64,000 nt of DNA from Lepisosteus oculatus (GCF_040954835.1 NC_090706.1:27785148-27849147); one strand, 5' to 3'; shown: positions 33,960 through 46,959, counted from the first letter of the stretch. Notes: generated from the letters alone by a model not told the origin. Numbers and translations are program-made.

Positions 33960-36900
33960 GAACTACTTCAACCATTTTAAATATCACAGATGAATAATTT
34001 AACACCCAGAGGGAAATTAATAAATGTTACTACAGTAGAGTTCTGATTACATTTTAAAGGGAGGTATGTTGTTGTAAAATAGACAGAGGACAGAGCACAA
34101 TCCAACTCGACCTACTCAAAACTCACATGAGAACTGCAGATAATAAGAACTGGGAGAGCCTGTTGAAGACGCAGTAAGTTTGACTCTCACATGAAGATAC
34201 TTATATATAAATATCTTTATCCCTAGACATGAGGCAATTCAGTAACTCAAAGCAACAGGCTGCCTTGTCTGAAGACAATTCAGCGGTATGAAAAGGCTAA
34301 TGTAGAACACAGGCCCCTGCTCTTTCATGGGAAAACTGTAGTTAAAGTAAAAGCCACAAGGCTGAAGACTCTGGAACGTAGCATCTTTCTCATGAACATC
34401 TTAGCGACATAGCCTATAGCATCCGCAGCCTGATGGACCATTGGAAATGGGCAGTGGTCTCAAAAGTCAGAACTGCCAATTTAATCCACAGGCTGCAAAG
34501 AACAGTAGAGATGCTTGATTTTTAGCACCCCTGCCTGTATTTTGCCAGAGCTGCCTTTATCCCCAAGACTGTCAGTAGAAGATCTCATCTCATAGTGAAA
34601 ATGGTGCCCCGAATTAACATAACACAGCCACAACGTGCTGCGGCTCAAAAGCCATTGTGGTTCCCATTTGATAGTTGCTGTAAAAGAATATATTTGTATA
34701 TATTTGAAGTGTGCCAAAGTCAAGTCGGGTTCCTCTACGGTGAAGGAGCTCTGGAAGGGACTGTAGGACCTGTACAGGGACTGAGGAGGAAAAACCTGTC
34801 CCTTCGAGGTCCTGCGGAGTAGTGGACAACCACAGTTTCAGAGCCAGGATAGGGATGAGAGACATAGACTAGAGCAAGTGAAATGGCTTTGAGGGACTCT
34901 CTTATTTCGCAAAGCCAACCCTATCAACCAGCTGCACAGTGAACGGGTTCAAAAAATGGATAAACATCCTTTTATGAACTTGTATAACCTTGTAGAGATT
35001 TTATGCTATGTATGAGTTGGACTACTGATATGAACATTTTTTGTTAAAAACAATGGTCAACCTGTCCATTGCTTAGCAAACTAGCACAGTACATAGCAGA
35101 GGGTGGATGTGAATGGGGATCAGAAGTACTGCATTAGAGAACTTCAACAAAAAGCAGAAGCTGCAGGGTTATTTATCTATTTCACACTGGAAAGAAGAAT
35201 CCCAGGCTAGACAATGACATCTTAATGACCACATCTAAGATTTAATGCTGTGATCCCATTATTTTAGCTGCGGTTAAGGTGGATGTTGTGTATATAAGTG
35301 CTGGGAGTTTGTGTTGGGGGTTGGGGTAGCACAACTCAACCCCTTTTCCAGGAAATAAGGATGACACTGAAAGCCAGTGTCAGACAATCCCTATGAATTA
35401 CATGTGCTTGAAAGGCACTCAAGAACCGAATAAAATCAAAAATGAAGGAGGCAAAGTGAACTGAAAATGCTGAAATATTGCATTAGCAGCACAACGGTAA
35501 ACAGAATATGACTGCAATCATTTTAGATTTTCTGAACAAGTCACAGATTATTGGGGACAACAGTCTTCCCTGCATACTTCACTGGTTAATAATCACAGGA
35601 AAATTGCCCTCAGATAAAAGAAATGGATGATGTATTTTATAGTAAAGAGTATCAGCTCTTTATATGATTCTAGAGGTAGAGAATTGGACAATATTATTTT
35701 GCAGCAGAAGTCAAGCATTCCCAGGAAAAAGGATAGTAAAGACTGATGCATAACCACTTGACAAAGAAAAAATTAATTCAAGGACCTGACAATAAAATAC
35801 CACTAATATATGCAGCTGTTACAGGTAACCTTCTCTTGGCACCTCATTATTCCAGCTGTATAAAAGATCTCAATTACGGAAAGACTCTCTATTTCTACAG
35901 CTTCAACAAGACTGCACTCCCATTGGCTGCATGGAACCTGTCCAAAACAAATGTTCAGCACAGTGCAGAGCACCTCAGGAACATTACAGGATCACGATGA
36001 AGTGGAACATATCATCCTCATCTTAACACAGAATTTCTCCGATCCTCCTGTTCCCCACCTTCTGCTGCACACACACACACGAGCCCTTCTCATATTCAGA
36101 ATGTCATATTTTTGCTTGGGCAAAAGCATCTACCCGAGTCTTTAGTCGGTTGACCTGGGTCAGCAGTGAGCTACTTCAGAAGGCGGACTGTTCCAGGTCA
36201 AGCAAGGTCAAATGCTGAAAGGTTAAGGGGTACACACATTAAAGGTCGAATCACGTGTGTAACACTTAGAAATATTATTTCTAAAACAATGTAGTGATTT
36301 AAAAGGAATGCATGTGTGTGGGTTTGTGATGTGAAGGGGGCCAGTTACTGGTATCATGAAAATTGAGACTGCTCCCAGTAGACCATGGAACCAACATTGT
36401 ATGCATCTGCCAGAAGCAAAAAAGAAAAAAGTTTTATTTTGCCAAGCACTGAAAATGTGCTCACTACTACCAAACATGTAGATGGGCATGGCAGGAACAC
36501 AAGCTCTTCCTTTCTATAGTAACAATCAGCCAAAATAAATATGGAGATAATCCTCTTTCCCTCTCCACCCCACTGTCCTTTTTACAGGAGTTATGTGGTT
36601 ATCAATAGCTTATAAAAGAACATCAACTCATCCAAGATTCTAAACATAATATAAAACTGAACTGAATGTCAAAAGTCCTCTATGCTTCCAAAGTTGAAAT
36701 AATTGATAAAGTGATTCAGATCAAATCATTATTTTTTTTTTTTTATTTCAGAGGGTGCACCTTAAGAGAAGGCCATTGCACAATAGATAAATTATTCTTA
36801 TGGTCCCAATTGAGGAGGATTACCTTCTTAGCCGTTTCCAAGGAAGGAAGTAAAAAAGAGGAACCCTGTTTGGAGGTATTGAGCACAGAAAAGTCCCCAA

Positions 36901-37690
36901 CAAGGCAGACTACAGGATCTTTCAACAGGTACGCAGTTTGAAAATGCATGTAAATAAGTGTCAGTTGTTTCTTGAGTACGCTGCCAACATACTTCAGATT
37001 CAGTAAAGCCCATTAAAAGCATTCACCTTTGAGTACAATGTACCTGATGTAAAACTCTGCAATGGATTAACTGATTTTATTTTAATAAAAAATGAAGGTG
37101 TTCATAAAACTGATTTTATGCCAATAATCACCAGAATATACTTAATACAATTCAATACTCCACTTACAGTGTGAAAAATACAATGAATCCTCAATAGAAA
37201 TAAATATAGCATATAGTTTAGAGATAATTTTATTTCTCCACAACAAATTTTAAAGATATTATATTTGGGGTCAGTTCAAGAGAACTATTAATTATACACT
37301 TGATCACATGAAGAAGTTGGATGCACTGAAATAACTGAGCATTTGGAAGAAAATATTCATGAGCTAATTGATGAAAGGAAATTAATTCTGCATCGGAAAT
37401 TAGCCGCCCAAGCTTAACAATGCCCTTTGACTTCCACGCTTTAAAATAAATGGGTTTATTCTAAATAGTGAAATCTGGGTTATGCCATAATGCTGACTAT
37501 AAGGAAGGAGTTACTTCATATTGAAATATATGAAAGTGGAGTTTATGTCAAGCCTCCAACATTATAGAAATGCATGGATTACAGAGGCAAGTGAGTTTTT
37601 TTTAATTAGACTTAGTACTAATAAAAGGGAGATCTTTTAAACAGCATGGTACAAAAGAGAGATTATTCAGATACTAACCAAGAAGGATGT
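33960..37690. other. crebrf intron 1, unassigned stretch
   Basis: AT-rich sequence with short frames only. I found no recognisable gene. Some parts, for example 34.4-34.9 kb, read like worn repeat sequence, but I could not place them in a family. Confidence 0.35.
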
Positions 37691-37699
37691 GCCTGTTCT

Positions 37700-38345
37700 T
37701 GATTTAGCCAATTAAGTAAGCATTTCAGTTCATGTGAAATAAATAGTAAAAAAAAAATTGGGGCAGATAAGCCCCTCTGTCATTTAGTTTTTGAAGAGGA
37801 TTTGAGATACTCGTCAATTTGAGACAAGGTCTTTTACGTTTCCAGAAAAATTTTGACAGGGCAATATCCAATTTAGAAAACCACCCAGGCCTGGGAAAGA
37901 TTAGATTGTGAACAATAATTAATCTGAGGGAATATTTATCCTAACTGCAGCAATATGACCCATAAGGGAAATAGAAAGTCTATTCCAACTAACTGTTTTA
38001 TTACCGAATTGAGTAACGGTCCATATTGATGAAAGATAATGAAAAGGCCCAAATAACCTAGACTTGTAGTTTTTCCATCTAAATCCTGTGCCAAAAGTAC
38101 TCAAATTAAAGCTTGTAAGTGGCATTACTTCAGACTAAGACCAATTTACTTTATAGCCTGATACAGAACTGAATTTATTAATAAGATTACATATTAATTG
38201 AAGGGACAACGACAACGTCCTGGGATGTTGTAGATGAAGTCTTCCAAGACATTCCAACATGCAATCAGTCTTGAGACCTCTCTGATCCAGAGTGAACCCT
38301 ACTCTTTTAAACTGCAGGAGCAAGTAGTGGGGCTCAGCTGGCATG
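37700..38345 (-). mobile_element. L1-like LINE reverse transcriptase relic
   Basis: Minus-strand frames show, in order, NKFSSVSGYKVNWS (about 38190-38140), FRWKNYKSRLFG, and LSISLMGHIAAVRINI (about 37980-37925). These are standard L1 ORF2 landmarks after the FADD box: FS..SGYKINW and LSLIGRIAAIKMNI. GAYLPQFFFYY-like text near 37770 corresponds to the GGLALPNF block. Stops and frameshifts are present. It lies in crebrf intron 1. Confidence 0.75.
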
Positions 38346-38639
38346 CTTGAAACAGGGTTATGACCCTATTTAAAGATCCGGTGTGCTGGTTAGTTAAATG
38401 CACAGCAGGTAGACGTACAAGCCTGAGTGAATTCAACAAGGAACACTTCTGAGCGTTAAAACCACAGGAACAATACAGGAAAACACTAGTTAAGATCGAT
38501 GCTGGTTTTGGTTAAGGAGGTGTGAAAACTTGCAGGCATTCTCCAGCCAAGCTCTGGTATTTGAGAAACAAAAAAAGTGAAAACAGTATGAATAAATGTA
38601 AGCAAATGACATACAGCAATAATAAGTACAATAATAACT

Positions 38640-38890
38640 GGTCATTGGGCATCGGCTTTTATCCAAAGCAATCTACAGAGATTAGGAAATGGCCTATTCA
38701 TTAAGAAAAACTACTGTGCAGTCATTTATGACAGGACCGGTTTTGCATCTCATTTGGATTGGGAGAAAAAAGAACAAGGTTAGTTATTGTACTTGGGATA
38801 ACAATGAGTTGGTAGAAGACCCAGTGTTTAAACCAGGAACCCTATGATAATAAGTACTTCCCCAAATCACTAGAAGACAGAACCTGCAAA
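38640..38890 (-). repeat. tRNA-SINE, minus orientation
   Basis: On the minus strand the tail reads ctgtagattgctttggataa plus aagcc, the same tail type as at 24.75 kb. The far end has a worn head (ctgggttt... / gggttcctggtttaaac-like) where the B box would be. Confidence 0.45.
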
Positions 38891-38899
38891 TGATAGGAA

Positions 38900-41750
38900 A
38901 TACATAGAGGTTGCTTTGCTTTACAGCAATGCATGGGACACTTCAGCCACATACGGTAGTTCTGATTCTGCTGTAGCACTCTCCTTTCTCCTTCACACTA
39001 AAATAATCAGTTATTTAAAAAGCTAATTCAGGACCCGTGAAAAAAGGTTTTCTAGCCCTTTGCACTAGCAGTAATGCATTTCCTAAATTGCTTTTAATGC
39101 GATTATTAAGATAGACTGATTATACAATATTCCCAATTTTATCTCTCAATGCAGATTAGGGATGTACAATTTTTGCACTTGCCACCAAAAAAAAACAACT
39201 GAAAATGTCCATTTCCAATGTTAATGCTGTCTGTCGTGGGTATGGCACAGGAATAGGCAGCTCAACATGTTTGGTCAGTCTGAACCTGCATGTACAACCA
39301 GGCACTATGTGAGCCTCTTTGCTGACAAAAAAAGGTACTGATATTGCTCCACTGCTGTTGGTTCACTCGAGAAATTTACTGGGCAACACAACAGGGCAGA
39401 GGTTTCACTCTATTGTAGCTGGTGTCCGAGGTAACTCAAAAGCAGTTGAGAAAATACGAACAGGCGGGAATGCAAAAAAATATTTCTTATTCCCCCACCA
39501 CACCATCCTGTTCAGTTTAAACAGTTGTGCAGGGCAACATCAAACACTGCCATACTGTGGGAAGTGAACAATATAGTGAAAACTGAACACTTTGGACTGA
39601 AGCCTTTCACGTTTAGAAGCCTGAAATGAACTTTACAATCTCAACCTCATGCCCAGCGGCCCTGCTGTCTGCTCAACATGAAAAAGAGTTGCTAATGCAA
39701 GGCACTGATGGGCACAGAAACAGATGACACATCGCATCCTTGTCATGGATAGCCGGAATGGAGAAGACTGGCAGAGCCTATGTCTTCTATTCTTATTAAA
39801 GAATCTATAAAACTAAGCATTAAGGCATTCTTAAAATAGCCCAGAACATGTTTAAATACAGTTTAATCAATGTCGCGTGGCGTGTGGCTTAAAGTTTGAA
39901 GGATACTGCCGAGACCTCTTAAATAAAACGTCTAAACCAAATTCACTGAGATATATTTTGAATTTTCCCACGTGCTGGTGAAATAAACCGTAAACTACAG
40001 CTATAATTTGGTTAGACAGCAATTAGGCCCATGCGGTCCAAAATATCCCATTTGATATCGGAGAAATACCCAAATGCGCAGATGTACGGCAAGCCAGTTT
40101 GCTTCTGCTGTGCTCGTGCTTTTGAGCAGAAATAAAAACAATTCAACTGGGGCTGTCTCTGCAATGCTCTGCAATGCTGTTCCAAAAGGCAAATGTACAG
40201 TAACACCCACACAGTGACTGTCTTTTCATACAGCTTAATGCTAGTATACCCTGTTGGACTCCCCTGCTTTCAGTATCATTTGCCCCTCTTCCAAAATCTC
40301 GGTCAGCAGCTAACTGAGGCCAGGACCTGAAAATATGCTGATTTTGAGCAAGCCTGCGTCTGCCATTCGATATCCTTCCTGATTTCAGCCCAAGTAAACA
40401 GCTCCCCTTAAAGCCCAGATTCTGCAGCCTCGGCAGTTCTGCCTTCAGACCACGACTGGGCAGAATTCTTTATTCCAAGGCTCCCTGGCTCTGAGCTTCT
40501 CTCCCGGAGAGAAAAGACAGCTTGCAGTCCTGAGAATTTCTGCTGCCTGGGAGATAAGAAAAGCTACGGCATTATCAACAGGAAGTGCTTCAGTACATCT
40601 CATGTTCTTTTCTTGCCGCTTTAAAAGGAAGCAACGAGTTTTATTTTCTCCAGCGGGTAGCCTGTTTGTAGGTAATAAAGGTCAGTTACTGTGATCCACC
40701 GTCCAGGATGGGCTGTGGGTGTCCTGCCATGTTAGGCAAAGACGGACACTGCTTCTCTATACACCGGCTTGCAGCAACTTTGCAGTGTCTGAGTTTCGAC
40801 GTTCTAAAATTAAACATGAACGCTTCCATTTCAAAATAGGAAGCGAAGCAGGCACCTGTGATGCATGTAGGAGAAGCAGCTACTGTAGGTGAATCAGCTA
40901 TCGTTTCAGGCCAATCTGCTAATTAGCCGCTCTCCCCAATCTTTTCCTCCTCTTTCCGAAACCCACAAAATGATCCCAAATTAAGTTAGTAAAAAATCAT
41001 TCCAATTCAAGCATTCACACCATTTTCATCTTTAAATAACTATATTTAAAGGTGGCGGTTGCTGTACACTGTGAAACTAACACGGCATGGTTTGAAAAGG
41101 CAGGTGACATGTTAAGAACATGTCTCTGTTTTTGTCTTCCTTGGTTACTGGCAGTGCGTTTTGTGCTTTTCACACGTCTGCCTGTGAACTGGAACTGTGA
41201 GGGTGCTTTCTTCAATTTAAAAAAATCTCATTCATGTGCATTTTACGGCCTGTTCAATCTCATTAAGAGTGCCAAATGACTCAGACGGGACCTTGCTGTG
41301 AAGTGCAGGCTGTGGTAAGGAGAGCTGCAGCCTCCTTTAAAATGTGGGCCTGCAGGTTCTTGCTTGAAATTGCTTTGTGTTTTTTTTTTTTGCACACATC
41401 AAGGAACAGCAAATCTAAAAGCTAGGAAAATCTGTTCAGTTTCTCACATTAAGCTCGCTTCTGCACAACTAAACCATGTTCTAAAAATGAATCCTTATAT
41501 CTAAGTAGCGAGGTACAGTAACTCATATACTGTCCCTTCCCTCACTGTGCAAATTTCACTGACTAAAAACTGCCCTTTATTCTGTCCTTGTTGAGTCATG
41601 CTAAAACTCACCGCTACGCAAAGAACTTTAAAATAAATGTCAAAGATTTAATGGTCCTTTTTTTCTTTTAAACCAAACAGCTACTTAGACACATATGAAA
41701 CATGTAGATCACATATACAGATGTCTATTCCCACACAGGAAAAAATCAAT
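38900..41750. other. crebrf intron 1, unassigned stretch
   Basis: No gene, RNA or repeat family recognised. Around 40.4-40.7 kb the base composition is more even than in its neighbours, which could be regulatory, but nothing in the sequence proves it. Confidence 0.35.
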
Positions 41751-41756
41751 ATTTTA

Positions 41757-42010
41757 GTTCAGTGGTTCCCAACCTTTTCAACCACGTAGCCTAATCAATT
41801 TTCAAACATATTGCAGAACACCAACCACACACTGCCTGCTGTTGTTTAATACTCCAGTATTCAGCTCGGTATATACAGTATGTGAACCTAAAATACTCAA
41901 ATAACTTGCACTTGTTAAACAACTGGAATGTATATGCCTTAAACAACGTGAAAGTCGTATTACTTCAACAAATACTGTATATTTGGAAAGCACAGTAGTA
42001 CTTGTGCGTT
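41757..42010 (+). repeat. Possible hAT transposon end
   Basis: The text cagtggttcccaaccttttc is the usual terminal inverted repeat of hAT/Charlie-type elements. The opposite end is not found before the neighbouring SINE, so this is a truncated relic at best. Confidence 0.4.
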
Positions 42011-42079
42011 AATGTACTGTATGTAGGCCTAGACTGAGTCTCACTATACTCAGTGAGATGCCTGGCACCATTTTAATTA

Positions 42080-42596
42080 ATAAAAATAATTGCTTACACT
42101 TATATAGTGCTTTTCTGGAGACTCCACTCAAAGCGCTTTACAGGTAATGGGGGACTCCCCTCCACCACCACCAATGTGCAGCATCCACCTGGATAATGCG
42201 ACGGCAGCCATAGTGCGCCAGTATACCTCACCACACACCAGCTCCCAGTGGGGAGGAGAACAGAGTAGTGAAGCCAGTTCATAGATGGGGATTATTAGGA
42301 GGCCATGATCAGTAAGGGCCGATGGGAAATTTGGCCAGGACTCCAGGCTAACACCCCTACTCTTTTTGAGAAACGCCCTGGGATTTTTAATGACAACAGA
42401 GAGTCAGGACCTCGATTTTATGTCTCATCCAAAGGACGGCGCCTTTTTACAGTATTGTGTCCCCGTCACTTTAATGGGGAACCAGGACCCACATAGGCCA
42501 CAGGAGGTCTCACATCCAGGTACTGACCAGGTTCACACCTGCTTAGCTTCAGTGGGTCTGCCAGTTGTGAGTTGCAGGTTGATATGACTGCTGGCT
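42080..42596 (-). repeat. 5S-rRNA-derived SINE, minus orientation
   Basis: Nearly full length. In reverse it starts with a head like agccatatca...ctcacaactggcag, continues through agcaggtgtgaacctggtca (5S rRNA-like), and ends cctgtaaagcgctttgagtg...agcactatataagtgtaagc. It is the inverted partner of the copy at 43174-43727. Confidence 0.85.
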
Positions 42597-42699
42597 AAGT
42601 GATAAGTTTTGCTGACTTTAGAGCTGGGATATCAGGTTGAAGAGATGATTCTGTTGGCATTTCTCTTTTCTTCAGACCTCCTTTATTTGAGACCACGTG

Positions 42700-43065
42700 G
42701 TCCACAGATGGTTAACATTACTGTCTCACAGCACTGGGGCCCTGGGTTCGAATCCTGGGGTGCTATCTGCTAAATATGCCACATACGGACAGTTACAAAC
42801 GAAAGAGGCCTAATTGACCCAAGCACCTCATTCAGCTGTTTCTTGAAAGCAGCCAGGCGTTTAACTTCAACAACATGGCTGAGCAGCTTGTTCCACACTC
42901 CCACAGCCCTTTGGGTCAAGATGTGACTCTGGTTCACGCTTTTAAATGCACTTCCATGTGGTTTCCACCTGTGTCCCGTGGTTTGACTATAACCTACTGG
43001 CCCTATGACTGCCGAGTGCCTCACGGGACAGGTTTCTTGGGCTATTTCATCTACCAGGCTGTAAC
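42700..43065 (-). mobile_element. LINE C-terminal relic with a V-SINE head fragment
   Basis: On the minus strand about 42905-42810 reads HILTQRAVGVWNKLLSHVVE and then a FKKQL block, the C-terminal motif of CR1/L2-type LINEs, also seen at 3826. Bases 42705-42768 look like a V-SINE head on the plus strand (gttaacattactgtctcaca, gggttcgaatcctgg). The whole stretch sits between two opposing 5S-SINEs. Confidence 0.45.
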
Positions 43066-43173
43066 GCATGAGCAGAGGAGAAGTTAGAGAACCGTGCCAG
43101 TTGCAAACTGAAACCCAGATAAGGAGAACACAACAGTACAGCCCCAGTTCACCACACCAAGACCATGACTCAG

Positions 43174-43727
43174 CTAGCAGCCATATCACCCTGCAGCTCA
43201 CAACTGGCAGCCCCACTGAAGCTCAGCAGGTGTGAGCCTGGCCAGGACCTGGATGAGAGACCTCCTGGGAAAAACTAAGGTTGCTGCTGAAAGAGGTGTT
43301 AGTGGGGGCAGCAGGGGGTGCTCGCCCTGTGGTCTGTGTGGGTCCTAATGCCTGAGTATAGTGATGGGGACACTGTACTGTAAAAAAGCATTAGATGAGA
43401 CATAAACCAAGATCCTGACTCTCTGTGGTCAATTTGAAATCCCAGGGCGTCTCTCGAAAAGAGTAGGGATATAAACCCAGCGTCCTAGCCAAATTTCCCA
43501 TTGGCCCTTACCAATCATGGCCTCCTAATGATCCCCACCTATAAACTGGCTTCATCTCTCTGTTCTCCTCCCCACTGATAGCTGATGTGTGTTGAGGGTA
43601 CTGGAGCACTATGGCTGCCGTCACATCAACCAGGTGGGGCTGCACACTGGTGGTCCCCATTACCTGTAAAGCACTTTGAGAGGAGTGTCCAGAAAAGCAC
43701 TATATAAGTGTAACCAATTAATGACTC
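43174..43727 (+). repeat. 5S-rRNA-derived SINE, plus orientation
   Basis: The head reads agcagccatatcaccctgca, then gaagctcagcaggtgtgagc, cctggatgagagacctcctg. These match the internal-promoter region of vertebrate 5S rRNA (GAAGCTAAGCAGGGTCGGGC and TGGATGGGAGACCGCCTGGG). The body and 3' part follow as in the other copies, ending agcactatataagtgtaacc. Confidence 0.85.
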
Positions 43728-44539
43728 AATGCAAAAAAGTGCAACGCTTTTGAGCATTTTGGATTCCCATATCTCACTGCACTCTCCGTTCCATTAATTT
43801 CCCTTTGCTCTTAGTGAATGATTTAACAAAAAACAGACTTTCAAGCAAGTGACTTCTGTTACGGGAACACTACTGTCCATAGAATACATAATACAACCTG
43901 TATTACTGCAGAGGCAGAATTTATCACACTTCACAAAAAATACCACCTCTAATTTATAGTGAAATTTTGAGTGGTGATCATACCATAAGGCAATTCAGAA
44001 AGTGCTTATAAGTACAGCTATGAACTTTACCCTAAACCCGTCTGACTCAGACGCTATGCAGCACACTGAAAAAAAACTTGTGGCAACTCAGTTATTTATT
44101 TGTCGAGTTACTAAAAAAATAAAGATTCCATTGTTTCTCTTGAAAAAAAGCCATGCTTAAATCCTAAATATCAAGCTTCAACACTATAGCACACAATAAT
44201 AATCAGAACTTCTCATTTCGCAAAATAGGATTTATATGTACTAATTTCAACACAGAACTACCGTCTAGCTTTAAAATGTAATTCACAGCGCATGTCCGAT
44301 TCTTCATTATCGTCGCGTTTCAAACGTTAGGCTATTATGCATGCAAAATGTTAGCTTTATTCACACGTGGGTATATGGCAAACTAAATGTCATCAAGACA
44401 CCCAGAGTGCTTTACTGACTAACAGCATTCAGTGCGAGTACAAAAACATCATACAATATGGATTCAAAACCGACACATTCCTCGGTAGTGTTACGTAGCC
44501 TAGCTACACATGACCTATAAAAACACAGATGTTATGTCA

Positions 44540-45060
44540 GCGTTTCGATCACTGAAATGTGTGCGTCTTGGGTCTTTGATGGTCGTTTTAGCTCCGTGAA
44601 TGTACTGATGGGGGGAAACCAGCACTTTCGAAATTTAATTCCAGTCTTTGCACCGAAATACCCAACTCTATTAAGTTCTGACCTACTAACACTCCCCCAA
44701 AGCCTTGAACTCAACATGGCCTCCAACACAAATATTAACGTCAACCTAACCTCGAAGCGAGGCATCAACACCTTCCTCACTATTCTCGCATCCTATTGGG
44801 TCAAAACTATCCACACTCCGCCTCCTCAAGCGTACGGATTGGACCGGCTTGTTGTCTATCAAAGGCAGAAGTCTGACAACACACCCACCCATTTCAGGAT
44901 GGGCTGAGGAAAAAAGTATAAACAAAATTTTAAAGGGCCTTATTTCGTTATATAAAGTAGTTGAAAACAGCGCTTCATCCGTATAATTAAGCCCGGTGTC
45001 TACGAACAACCGCATAGCAAAGACGTCCTAACATTTCCGGAGCACCTATTTATCCGCTCT
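44540..45060. promoter_or_regulatory. Possible regulatory or promoter-like block
   Basis: This patch is richer in GC and CpG than its surroundings. It has two minus-strand CCAAT boxes (ATTGG at 44795-44799 and 44838-44842) with a GC-box-like ccgcctcc between them. It lies about 1.1 kb downstream of the proposed crebrf first exon. No transcript is provable from sequence. Confidence 0.3.
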
Positions 45061-45932
45061 TTATCAAACGTAACCAGTCATTAGCTAAAGAAACACCCAG
45101 AATATTAGAAATAGCTAACGATACAAAAACGTTTTTTTCTTACTGGAGCTTTCTACTGACATTGGCCAAAATCATCTAGGAATGCCGATCTAAAGATAAA
45201 TGTTTAATAACCTTTCACATTGGTGTTACTGTGACATTTTAAAACGCTGTGGCTCTGGAGGGGGGCGTGTACCCTCAAAGAATGGTAACAGCTTTCGTTG
45301 CTTTTTTTAAAAAATAAAAATAAAACTGCCCTCAAGTTGTATAAACATGAATTTAGAACCTGCTGAAAATATAAAAACAAACAGAGCATATTACCTTGCA
45401 ATCAAAGAAACTTGTTAAAACGATGATTTGATTAAAAATACAACACCATATTGAACACATGCAGCTGCATTACTAAAAAAAACGTGATATTTTCCGGACA
45501 ATATCGATAAGCTACAAAATAAACGCATTTCGCGCATCCCATCCCAAAAGATATATGCATTACAAAAGTTGAGAGGATGCATCTACCTGTCCCAGGTGTT
45601 GAGCGTAAGTTAAGAAATAAACGGGATGTATTTAAAATACGATTAAATGTGAAATTTACGTAATTACAGAAACTAAATCCCAATTACGAAAGTCGGTACT
45701 ACTCCCGATAATCAAAAAGAGAATGTCATTGGGACAGCTCAACTCCAAAATACAGCACAACTGCTCTGCTTTCAGCAGGAACTAAATCCCGTTTCTAAAT
45801 AACTATGGCCTCCGTTCTTCCCCCTACAGTACATACTAATTTGTTTAAGAAAAAAAGGAAAGAAAATCTTCCTGTTGAGGCAGCACTATGTCCGTGCAAG
45901 TTAGGGGGAGATTGAAAAGCCACTTTACTCAC

Positions 45933-46075
45933 CTTTAGACTCCCCATAAGGTTATCCAAGTGTCTTTTAGCCCAGTATTTGTGTGTTTTTAGCCATTTCT
46001 ATGGTGTCCACGCTGTCTCCCCTTCTGGTTTGTTTTGTTTATCTTCTTCCTGACGGGTTCCTGGAAAGCGCGTGA
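45933..46075 (-). other. crebrf: Proposed crebrf non-coding first exon
   Basis: A donor site AAAG|GTGAGT ends at 45933 on the minus strand, at the edge of a GC- and CpG-rich block. Sequence upstream (46080-46200) has a CACGTG E-box, a CCAAT box and CpG clusters, as expected of a promoter. The position, 18 kb upstream of the MPQ exon, fits the long first intron of vertebrate CREBRF genes. The 5' limit (TSS) is a guess. A 9-codon uORF lies inside. Confidence 0.5.
45967..45996 (-). CDS. Short upstream ORF (9 codons) in proposed crebrf leader
   Basis: Minus-strand ATG at 45996 opens MAKNTQILG and stops at TAA (45967-45969). The context AGAAATGG has A at -3 and G at +4, a good initiation context. 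It would precede the main start codon in the mature mRNA if the exon is real. It could lower translation under normal conditions; that role is inference. Confidence 0.4.
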   Translation of the reverse strand: MAKNTQILG

Positions 46076-46077
46076 CT

Positions 46078-46200
46078 CCCCCCTCACGTGCTCCCCGGGC
46101 GACCAATCGCAGCGCCGCTGGAGGATTACCCCAAAACAAGCGCTGGTCCCAGCCGTCAATCAGCGCGGAAACCCCCCTATCAGGTGCCCCGCTCGTAATG
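46078..46200 (-). promoter_or_regulatory. crebrf: Likely crebrf promoter
   Basis: GC-rich patch with an E-box (tcacgtgc, about 46085-46092), a CCAAT box (gaccaatcgc near 46100) and several CpGs. No TATA box is seen. The surroundings are AT-rich, so the island stands out. Confidence 0.45.
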
Positions 46201-46774
46201 CATAAGGGTGTGACGAAACCATTAGAAATGCATGGAAACTAGTAGAATTTTTTTTAAACTGTTTATGTGACGACTTACATATGGAGTTACATAACAGTAC
46301 AGAAAGGGTATATATTTCTCTGTGTCGGCTTTACAAGAGCCAACGTGATGCGGTGTGGTTTTTTCCCCCGTTTCCTCCCGTAGAAGGATGGAGATCATTT
46401 CTGTTACACAAACAGTGTGTAAATGATCGTGGAGTAGTCATGTTGCATGGTTAGTAGTTTTGTCATTTTCTTTTGCAGCGAGAAAAGCATCTCATAGATA
46501 GCATAAATGCATCATACTGCCAAGGTTTGTCTGATTTTAATCAGTTCACTTTTTCCCACTCACATATTTAACAAAAAGAACCTTCCCACTCCTTTTTGAT
46601 TTGGAATATTTTTAAAGCAGACAAATTAGTAACCAGGCCATCACACTCATCCTGTTATTCCTATCGATTGTATTTCTGCATTTTGCTGTTTGCAAGCCAA
46701 GCAGCCTGAGTCACTTGACCAGACCTGCTTCCACTCTGCAGCTTAGCGTATTCCTATTTCACGTCACATCACCA

Positions 46775-46955
46775 AACTGCTTATCCCATTCAGGGTCACA
46801 TTAGCCCTGTGCCTACCCCAGGAAGCACTGGTAAAATGCAGGGATACACCCTGGACAAGACGCCAGTCCATCACAGGGCACACACAGACACAAACACACC
46901 CTCACAGCAGAGACAGTTTTGCCAGAAGCCAACTAATCTACCAGAAGCACAGGCT
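46775..46955 (-). repeat. V-SINE tail part, minus orientation
   Basis: The plus strand shows aaactgcttatcccattcag, agggatacaccctggacaag and ccagtccatcacagggcaca, the reverse complement of the V-SINE 3' half. The tRNA head is lost. Confidence 0.7.
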
Positions 46956-46959
46956 GAAA

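Noticed and set aside
42770-43216. 148-codon minus-strand frame as a host gene
   Set aside because: Its middle is a LINE C-terminal motif and its upstream end runs into a 5S-SINE head; it is repeat-derived.
46078-46110. ER-stress response element (CCAAT-N9-CCACG) at the crebrf promoter
   Set aside because: A CCAAT box and a CACGTG are present, but the spacing and orientation do not fit the element.
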